Assembly: GCA_019828595.1 (NCBI GenBank)
Contig: JAHQRK010000005.1
Coordinates: 1,922,001-1,986,000 of the forward strand
From: Aphanomyces cochlioides
Lineage: Eukaryota > Oomycota > Saprolegniomycetes > Saprolegniales > Verrucalvaceae
Length of the DNA stretch: 64,000 nucleotides
Direction: 5' to 3'
Below, in pieces: positions 56,917 through 64,000 of the stretch. Position 1 is the first letter of the stretch, and the number at the start of each line of letters is the position of its first letter. The translations under genes were made by a program, and so were the position numbers. Under the pieces are notes generated by a model. That model was given only the letters and a program-made list of their open reading frames with translations, did no database searches and was not told the origin of the DNA.

Positions 56917-59900
56917 TTAGAGTTGATCGTCCTCCAAATCGAGGGGATCAATTTCGTCGGCGTTCATGGAGTGGTGAGCTTTGCTGCAGAGCTCGTCGAT
57001 GTGGTAATTGTTGGTGATGCTTTTGAGCATCGAGATGGCCGACAAGACGGGAGCCGGCAAAGTGAACTTCTCGAGATTGTCGCTGAAGTTTTCGATCAAA
57101 GCAAACAGCGACCAGTCCGTCAAGCAGTTGGTGTCAGGCAATCTTGTTGCTTCTTGGTTCAATAGAACAGTCAGTGCCTCCGAGTTTGTGTAGAGGTCTG
57201 GGGCCCGATTTGAGAGGAATAAGTCAATCGTAGCAAGTGCAAAGAGGATGCGCTTGATCTCTGGTATGTCCGTGGTCAATTCTTCCAAGATTTCTGACGG
57301 GTGAATCTTGTATTGAGCCATGAAGTTGACGTGATGTTTGTAGTTGTGAGGCTTGCCTTGAGCTTTTAACAAAGCCATCTTGCGCTCAATAGTCTTGGTT
57401 GCAACAAGTGACTGAAACAAACTGAGGTCTTCATCTTGTGCGTACATAGCATGTGCAACGAGCTGAGGATCATCTCGCAAAATGCGTTGACATTCGGTGA
57501 TACTGCCTTCGACTTTCTTGTCTCGAATGATCTTCTTCGCCAATTCGAGGTGGGCTGCAGCAGACTTGTTAAGTCGTTGTTTCTTCGCTTTGCCTTTGGT
57601 CTTTTTCGGGCGTGGCGCACTTGAATCTTCCAATACAATTCGAGGCACTGCAAAGTCTTCAAACGAGAGTTCCACGTCGTCTTCTTCGAGGATATGAAAA
57701 CGGTTGGATGTCGGCAGGGGATCCAAACGTGGGGACGAAGGCAAAGTACGTTTTGGAGCTGGTCCAGACCGGTAGCCCGTTACCAATTGAAGGTCCAGCG
57801 AGTTCTTGGGCTGCTCACTTGGTGGAGCAAGAGCGGGCGATTCGTTGGTAGACATTTCCACATCTTCTTGTTGTTTGTCTTGTCCATTGTTGTTAGGGGG
57901 ATCGCTGTCACCAGACATATCGACATCAGAGCCATGAGAAGGAGCTGTTGGCTGTGGTTGTTCATCTTGACGATCTCCAGATGCCTCAGTTGAGTCGGCC
58001 TCGCCTTCCGCATTTGTTCCAAGGTCTTGATCATGATCGTCTCCATCAGGTTCAGGTTCTTTTTCTCCTGACGGAGGAGATTTTGCCGCTGCCTTGGCCG
58101 CTTTTGCCTTCGCTTTTTCAGCCTTGGCCTCTGCACGTCGTGAAACAATCGACGGAGGCAATGTCTTGTTCAGAGCAGCGATCTTGTGCTGAAACACGAC
58201 GACAAAAGGCTGACCCGACGGATCCGTAATGGTGATTTCGCGTAGTGCGTCGCCGGATTTTGGCACCAACACTGCTGGAGGCGCAGGCGACTTGAAAATG
58301 ACTCTCAAATGCGGCGACTTGATGTTCTGACCAGCAGTAGGGTTGAATGCTGCTATCACTGACTTGGTCAATGCAGCCATTTTCTTGACAATTGCCTTGG
58401 CCATCGAAGGGTGACTGACCTTGTTGAACGTAACATAGTAGTTGTTGCCATAACGCGAGTACTTGGGAACCAGGAAATCTTTGCCACCAAGTCGAAACGT
58501 TGTGCCTCCCATTTCCACGCACGTAGACAAGTTGTAACTTGAGATCACAATGGTCTGTGGGTTCTTCTTGTGGATCAAAATGTTCGGAAATTTGGAGCCC
58601 CATAACGAACCAGGATTTTCCTTGACAAATTGATCGCAGATGACTTTTTCGGACCAGTCCTTGTAGCCTTCGCCCAACTTGACTGTGAGCTCGTACACTT
58701 GGGACTGGGGGGTGAGCAAAATGTTTTCAATGAAGGCGTCCATGTCACCAGAGTCTTTGTAGAATGCGTCCGCCATGGCCTCGCATCGCGCAATATCGTC
58801 ATCGGCAATAGCATGAGCACCAGTGTTGCGATGTTTCGCGCCTTTGGGGGCATTGCCTTGCTTGGAATCTTTCTTGGACGAAGCTGAATCCTTGCCGGGA
58901 GTCTTTTGCGTCCATGGATTGGCCTTTTCAGCGTTTTGTTGCTCTTGATCGCCTTGTATTTTGTCTGCCGCGGAAGGAGGGTCAACAGCGCCATTTCCTT
59001 GAGCAACGGATTTGTCGACAATGTCTTGATTTGACTGGTCATTGTCATTGTTTGTCGATTGTTCCTCTTGAATAACTTCTCCAGGAGTATCACACGGCTT
59101 CGCTTGGCCGTTAATGTCGCCTGACCCATCCACCTCCGAGTGAATTTGAGTATTTCCCTCGTCGGTTAAGGCCTCGGTTTCAGTAGAATCCTTCCCCTCG
59201 GCGTCTCCAGAGACCATATCCACGTCCTCTTGAGATTTTTCTTCTTCCTCTCCCGTTCTAGGAGGCTCAGCACAGGGGGCGACGCGGTTGGTGGCTGCTG
59301 GCTCAGTCCCATTGGTCACGAGAAAGGCCGGGGCCAGACCCCCAGTGACAGGGGTAGAAGGGGAATCCATGCCATCCCCGCAGCACGGTGACTGGGGTAC
59401 ACCATTGCTCCGGCGAGAACCCAAATCGGGATACCGCCCCCGCCCCTCCGAAGAGGCCCCTGGGGGGAAGTAGACAGAACCGCAGGGTGTGCCCATAGGG
59501 GGGGCCCTCGTAGCCTCTAGGGCTGGCATGGACCCCGTTTTCTCGCCGCCTTCACTGGGGATCGACTCCAATTGGAGTCCAGGGAAGCAGCCACCACAGG
59601 CACAAGGCCCCAGTGGTTCGCCCTCCTGAGTGAGGGCTTCGCTAGACAAGTTAACGACAGTGGTCTGGGGGTCAACCACTGACCCACTGAGGTTGACCCC
59701 CCTGGAACTCCGGCGAGTGGAGCACCAGGTGAAGCGCTGGGGGAGCGAGACGCAGATTGGTCTCCAGAGACGCTGTTGGGGTCGAACTCGACCTCCACTT
59801 CGGCCCTAGGGTTAGGTGTAGAGACATTACTCACACCACTTCCGCCATCCTGATTGGACGACGAAAGTGGGTGAGGTGATACAATACCTGGAATGATGGT

Positions 59901-59954
59901 GACTCCGTGAGTGTTGGTCTCACGGAGCTCGGAACAGCTGTTGGCGTTGGACAT
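56917..59954 (-). pseudogene. LINE ORF1 (e13), broken by a one-base deletion
   Basis: It runs from ATG 59954 to the stop at 56917. A run of seven C is six here (59697-59702), at about codon 85, so the N-terminus is out of frame with the rest. The remaining 920 codons are open. This is a different C-run from the one short in e2. The domain order is as in e4. The spacer to its ORF2 is split by e14. Confidence 0.9.
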
Positions 59955-60031
59955 TTTGAGCGCGGCGGCACTTGATAACTTCTTGACTTGAGGGGTACGA
60001 GGCAAATTCGGAAGTTGTCGGCCGCTCGTGG

Positions 60032-60071
60032 TAGACGAAGTAGCCAAGTTGGAGCTTTCCATGATCCAGAG
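60032..60071 (-). pseudogene. LINE ORF2 (e12), short piece between e13 and e15
   Basis: These forty bases continue e12 ORF2 (codons about 270-283) upstream of e13. The last 13 bases, from CCATGATCC, fit a target duplication of e15, with two or three extra bases at the junction. Confidence 0.75.
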
Positions 60072-60074
60072 AGC

Positions 60075-60365
60075 CGGGCCCCAGACCTCTACACAAACTC
60101 GGAGGCACTGACTGTTCTATTGAACCAAGAAGCAACAAGATTGCCTGACACCAACTGCTTGACGGACTGGTCGCTGTTTGCTTTGATCGAAAACTTCAGC
60201 GACAATCTCGAGAAGTTCACTTTGCCGGCTCCCGTCTTGTCGGCCATCTCGATGCTCAAAAGCATCACCAACAATTACCACATCGACGAGCTCTGCAGCA
60301 AAGCTCACCACTCCATGAACGCCGACGAAATTGATCCCCTCGATTTGGAGGACGATCAACTCTAA
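60075..60365 (+). pseudogene. LINE ORF1 (e15), last 96 residues
   Basis: This is an open fragment of the C-terminal helical domain, ending in TAA at 60363. It has no start codon of its own. The 78-nt spacer to ORF2 follows. Confidence 0.88.
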
Positions 60366-60443
60366 GGCTTCTATCCCCTGCTTCAATCCATTTCAACCTC
60401 CCCTCTGACCCCTCCATTCTACTCATTTTCATCTGTACTCGTG

Positions 60444-63400
60444 ATGATTGACAACAACTTCTCCGATGTCCCAACTGAACTCGTGGACTGGGACCCACAA
60501 ATCATCTCCCTCAACACCAATGGCTTCTCCAACAGTCATCGGTACATCCTCGACAAACTATCAAGTGTTCACGACGTTTCCTTTATCCAAGAAACCCGTT
60601 TCCGCACGCCAAGTCTCCACGACCGTGTTGCGTTCCATTGGCAACGCATCACAAACCACGAAGGCTCTTTGTTCTTTGAAGAGCCTATTTACCCTGAAGT
60701 ATCCACGTCGCCAGCCACTGGAGGTCTGGCTACGTTGATACATCCTCACTCTCCTTTGAAGAACGCCACTCAAGTCCCTCATGACAACCCAGTGCTTCGT
60801 GGTCGTTATCTACAAGTGCGATGTACTCTGGGTCCACTGACAGTCGTTCTCCACAATATCTATGCGCCGGCAGCCTTCCAACAACGAGCAAGTTACTTCG
60901 AAGAATTGCCACGCGACTTTCCTCCACATGCGCTCCACATTGTTGGAGGAGATTTCAACTGCACTCTCAACAAAGATTTGGATTCGTTGAGACCCAGTAC
61001 CTCCACCATGGCCGGCACCCTTCAACTGGAACAATGGATGCACAGTTTGTCTCTGGTGGATCTGTTTCGCCGTCAAAACCCCGTGGCAAGAACCTTCACA
61101 AGTCCCACACTCACCAACCGACTCGACTACATCTTTTGTTCGTCCACCTTGGCGGGTCTTCGTCATTGGAAGGCGACGCACATGCCACACGTTCCACAGG
61201 CTGACCACGTGGCTTGTCGTATCATCACAAAGCGTCAAACATTGCGCCATGGCTCTGGATCATGGAAAGCTCCAACTTGGCTACTTCGTCTACCACGAGC
61301 GGCCGAGATTGTTCATGGATGTCTGGATCGATTTTTGGACAAGTCTCCAACATTCCACAATATCTCCAAGGCCTACGACATACTGGTCAATGATATCCGC
61401 TCCCAACTCAAAGAATTCCATTCTCAACGATTGGAGAAACAACGTCTGCCGTTGAAGAAGTTAGCTGTCGAGATCGCTTCGCTTTTGCAAGTCCCCAACA
61501 TGCGTCAAGATTCAGTGCTGGTGGATCGAGTGCGAGACCTTCAAAAGCAAATTCACGAGCTGCAAGATCGAGACAAGCAGTTTCGTCAAGACCAGGCGTT
61601 CCAACTTCACTTGTACAAAGCAGAGCGCTCGTCCAAGTTCCACTTCATGTCCCCTGTCCCTACCCCCTTGAAGAAGACAGTCTTCAAAGAGTTGGTGGAT
61701 GTCAATGGAAATGTTGTCTCCAATCAACAAGGCATGTCTGACGTCCTGGTCGACTACTACAAGGACTTGTTTGCAGCTCCCGAGGTGCAGCGATCTGGAG
61801 ACGAAGTGTCGTCATTTCTGACCCCATTGACTCGACACAAGCAACTGCCAGAGCAAGCCCAGAAAGAGCTGTCGGCTCCCTTGCGCGCCAACGAGTTCTA
61901 TCATGCTATTCGACACAGCAGTTCGAACTCAGCGCCAGGTCCCAACGCTCTGCCATTCGAAGTCCTCAAACTTGCACCTCACAAGTGGTCGTTGGTATTG
62001 GAGCTGCTATTCACACACCAGCTCCATTCTCACCCTCGCTTGACTCCCATGCAACTTGTCAGTACGCTGGTGTTGCTGCACAAGAAAGGCCCCAAGTCAC
62101 AGGCCAAGAACTATCGGCCCATTAGCCTACTCAACACGGATGTGAAAATCCTGACGAGTATTCTGGCTTATCGACTCCAGCGCCACATTCGACACATCAT
62201 CCACCCGGACCAGCAAGGCTTTATCCGTCGAAGCAATATCCAAACCAATATTGCACGACTGGATGACATGCTGCACCACATCAAACTACACAGTCCGTCC
62301 TCGATGGTGGCACTGCTTGACTTTGAGAAAGCTTTTGATCGCGTGGACCACGCGTACTTGCTCCGCGTCCTCCGTCACTATGGCTTTCCCGAAACCTTTG
62401 TTGACATGGTTCGCGTACTGTACTCGGGCCGCAAGTCTCGCATCTTGGTGAACGGCTTCTTGTCCAAGCCAGTTCACATCTCACGCGGTGTGTTGCAAGG
62501 TGATCCACTGTCGCCACTTCTGTTTGTGATCGCTTTGGAACCGATGTGCCAACTCCTACGGCAACACTCCAACTATGGCATCAAGTGTGGGGATCGCTAC
62601 CACACTGGGAGTTACTTTGCCGACGACTCGCAACTCTATGCGGCAAATGAGACGTGCCTCCACCGGCAGCTTGCATTGGTTCAAACCTTTTGCGACAAGT
62701 CTGGTTTCCGACTCAACGTAGACAAGACCCAAATTCTGACCTACAGCCAGTTGAATGGGAACCTTGCCTCACTACAAGTTACTTCCGACAGTCCCGTGAA
62801 GGCTCTTGGTATCTTGGTTGCGCCCAATCTTTCTCCATTGGCACGTTTCAATTACGTGTTTGAGAAGTTTGTGGCTCGCTTGTCTTTGTGGCTCTACAAG
62901 GCTCGAACCATGGCCGGAAAAGTCACTATCCTGCACAGCATATGTCTGCCTGTGTTATGGTACCAACTGGCTTTTGTCCCTGCCGACAAAGACCTGGCCA
63001 AAAAGATCGACAAGGCCATGCTTCAATTTATGCATGGTGAAGAAATCAACCCATCCTCCTCTGTCCATGGCCTCCGTTTGATCAAAAAGGAGATCCTATT
63101 CATGCCGAAGAAGTCCGGTGGCTTAGGCCTGCACCATGCACTTGCTTTATGGCAACAACACAACCGCTCTGTCATGATCAGATGCATTCAAGCCATCACC
63201 ACCCCACCCCGCAAGTCTGCCATGTCTGCCTGGATTACGCCGGGCTATACTCTCCTCGAGAAGGCTTTTCATCCATGGGGTTCCCCCCGAGATCTCCTCT
63301 TGGCAAATGGCTCTTCTGCATTCATCAGACAACTGTACAAGAATCCCAATATCACTCCAATGTGGAAAGCCTTATTGAGTAGCTGGTTTGAATCCCGCTG

Positions 63401-64000
63401 GACTCCGTACGGCTGTCCAAATCACATCTCATCTTTGGATGTTCCCCTTTGGCACAACTCGTATCTGCCTGGACTCGAAGACCTATACGATCAGTGCTCT
63501 ACATCGACGCAAGACCAAGCCAATGTATTGGCTTCGCTTCACATCACGAAGTTGTCGCATTTGTTGACTCCGTGTCAGCGAGTTTGGCCAGCTTCGATCT
63601 TGTTCGACAAAATCAACCGTGCCTGCCGCCAAGCCAATTTTGTCCCTCCAACGAAACAATGGATCTCAATCTTGGTGACCAAGTTATCACGATTGTTTGA
63701 GATTGTTTCTGAAGAGGATGCTCCCGTGTTCCACTTGCCGACGCCAAGCTCTGAATGGATGGAATGGCACTGGATGATTCACCCTGACTCGAGTCCGATC
63801 TTGTTGGCGCTTGCGACTTCGAAATCGGCTAAGATCAGAGCTTCTCCAGCTGTCAGCTCGTCCATTCTTCCTACCAAGCATCTCAACCTGCCATCCAACT
63901 TTTACGAAGACCCCAAGCGCCTTACCCAACTTGCCGCCTTCCTCCAACCCGACCACATTCTCCCTCGATATGGAGAGTTCATTTTCAAGACCCTTCTCCG
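60444..64000 (+). CDS. LINE ORF2 (e15), codons 1-1185, cut by the window edge
   Basis: It starts at ATG 60444. The endonuclease (FIQETR, GGDFNC, RLDYIF, Asp-His) and the reverse transcriptase (LLDFEKAFD, FADD) are complete; the CCHC motif would begin some 50 bases beyond the window. The length matches e2 exactly over 3,557 nt, so no frameshift is evident. This may be a third intact ORF2, although the element lacks most of ORF1. Confidence 0.88.
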   Translation, partial: MIDNNFSDVPTELVDWDPQIISLNTNGFSNSHRYILDKLSSVHDVSFIQETRFRTPSLHDRVAFHWQRITNHEGSLFFEEPIYPEVSTSPATGGLATLIHPHSPLKNATQVPHDNPVLRGRYLQVRCTLGPLTVVLHNIYAPAAFQQRASYFEELPRDFPPHALHIVGGDFNCTLNKDLDSLRPSTSTMAGTLQLEQWMHSLSLVDLFRRQNPVARTFTSPTLTNRLDYIFCSSTLAGLRHWKATHMPHVPQADHVACRIITKRQTLRHGSGSWKAPTWLLRLPRAAEIVHGCLDRFLDKSPTFHNISKAYDILVNDIRSQLKEFHSQRLEKQRLPLKKLAVEIASLLQVPNMRQDSVLVDRVRDLQKQIHELQDRDKQFRQDQAFQLHLYKAERSSKFHFMSPVPTPLKKTVFKELVDVNGNVVSNQQGMSDVLVDYYKDLFAAPEVQRSGDEVSSFLTPLTRHKQLPEQAQKELSAPLRANEFYHAIRHSSSNSAPGPNALPFEVLKLAPHKWSLVLELLFTHQLHSHPRLTPMQLVSTLVLLHKKGPKSQAKNYRPISLLNTDVKILTSILAYRLQRHIRHIIHPDQQGFIRRSNIQTNIARLDDMLHHIKLHSPSSMVALLDFEKAFDRVDHAYLLRVLRHYGFPETFVDMVRVLYSGRKSRILVNGFLSKPVHISRGVLQGDPLSPLLFVIALEPMCQLLRQHSNYGIKCGDRYHTGSYFADDSQLYAANETCLHRQLALVQTFCDKSGFRLNVDKTQILTYSQLNGNLASLQVTSDSPVKALGILVAPNLSPLARFNYVFEKFVARLSLWLYKARTMAGKVTILHSICLPVLWYQLAFVPADKDLAKKIDKAMLQFMHGEEINPSSSVHGLRLIKKEILFMPKKSGGLGLHHALALWQQHNRSVMIRCIQAITTPPRKSAMSAWITPGYTLLEKAFHPWGSPRDLLLANGSSAFIRQLYKNPNITPMWKALLSSWFESRWTPYGCPNHISSLDVPLWHNSYLPGLEDLYDQCSTSTQDQANVLASLHITKLSHLLTPCQRVWPASILFDKINRACRQANFVPPTKQWISILVTKLSRLFEIVSEEDAPVFHLPTPSSEWMEWHWMIHPDSSPILLALATSKSAKIRASPAVSSSILPTKHLNLPSNFYEDPKRLTQLAAFLQPDHILPRYGEFIFKTLL

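Larger units (their letters stand above)
47273..60014 (-). mobile_element. LINE copy e13, full length, containing e14
   Basis: Both ends are complete. Without e14 and one duplication it is 7,377 bp, two bases short because of one deletion in each ORF. It is inserted in ORF2 of e12 in the same orientation. At its 5' end, CAA (sense strand) precedes nucleotide 1 and is not in the target, probably added during second-strand completion. Confidence 0.95.
43920..60071 (-). mobile_element. LINE copy e12, containing e13 and cut by e15
   Basis: The 3' part is 43920-47272 and a further 40 bases continue at 60032-60071 after e13. e15 then interrupts it in the endonuclease region; the rest is outside the window. 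It is in the same subfamily as e7 and e13. The order of insertion is e12 first, then e13 and e15. Confidence 0.92.
60075..64000 (+). mobile_element. LINE copy e15, 5'-truncated, runs off the right edge
   Basis: It starts abruptly in ORF1, 97 codons before its stop, and continues through the spacer into ORF2. Compared with e2 there is no net indel in ORF2 up to the window end. It is inserted in e12 in opposite orientation. It shares MIDNN with e4 and e9 and AYDILVND with e9. Confidence 0.93.

Noticed and set aside
1..64000. CRISPR array, bacterial operon or LTR element
   Set aside because: Repeats are kilobase-long LINE copies with target duplications; there are no short regularly spaced repeats, no Shine-Dalgarno pattern and no long terminal repeats, protease or integrase.

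Overview
The window is eukaryotic and, as far as I can read it, is tiled from end to end by copies of one family of non-LTR retrotransposon (LINE) inserted into one another. I find no host gene, tRNA, rRNA, CRISPR array or other mobile element. The host cannot be named from the sequence. The APE-endonuclease/reverse-transcriptase ORF2 with a C-terminal CCHC (zf-RVT) motif, roughly 50% GC and no introns would fit an oomycete or other stramenopile, or an early-diverging fungus; this is weak inference.

The full-length element is 7,379 bp: a 60-nt 5' UTR, ORF1 of 3,039 nt (1,012 aa), a 78-nt pyrimidine-rich spacer, ORF2 of 4,056 nt (1,351 aa) and a 146-nt 3' UTR without a poly(A) tail. I call the copies e1 to e15 in order of their left end. 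e1 (1-2737, minus) is cut by e2 (2738-18930, plus). e2 carries e3 in its ORF1 (3414-4821, plus) and full-length e4 in its ORF2 (8592-15968, minus). A sliver of a minus copy, e5 (18931-19015), holds e6 (19016-19967, plus). e6 is cut by e7 (19968-32536, minus), which contains full-length e8 (24302-31679, minus). e7 is cut again by e9 (32537-42907), a formerly complete copy whose 5' part is now inverted and holds e10 (39676-42632). Then come e11 (42908-43919), e12 (43920-60071), e13 (47273-60014, full length) and e14 (51543-56892), each inside the one before. e15 (60075 to the window end, plus) is inserted in e12. The chain e5-e6-e7-e9-e11-e12-e13-e14 is eight insertions deep.

ORF1 probably coats the RNA. 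ORF2 nicks the target, reverse-transcribes the RNA from its 3' end and completes integration. All fourteen readable insertion sites have GG in the target directly before the antisense 3' end of the element, and six ordinary pairs plus one inverted pair of 14-16 bp target-site duplications can be matched. e8 and e9 keep uninterrupted ORF2, and e4 keeps uninterrupted ORF1. Other copies are broken mainly by 1-2 nt indels, so the array is either young or contains consensus errors.

Three observations stand out: the GG rule; an exact 14-nt complementarity between the 5' and 3' UTRs of every complete copy; and two recombination scars, an inversion in e9/e11 and mismatched flanks around e2.
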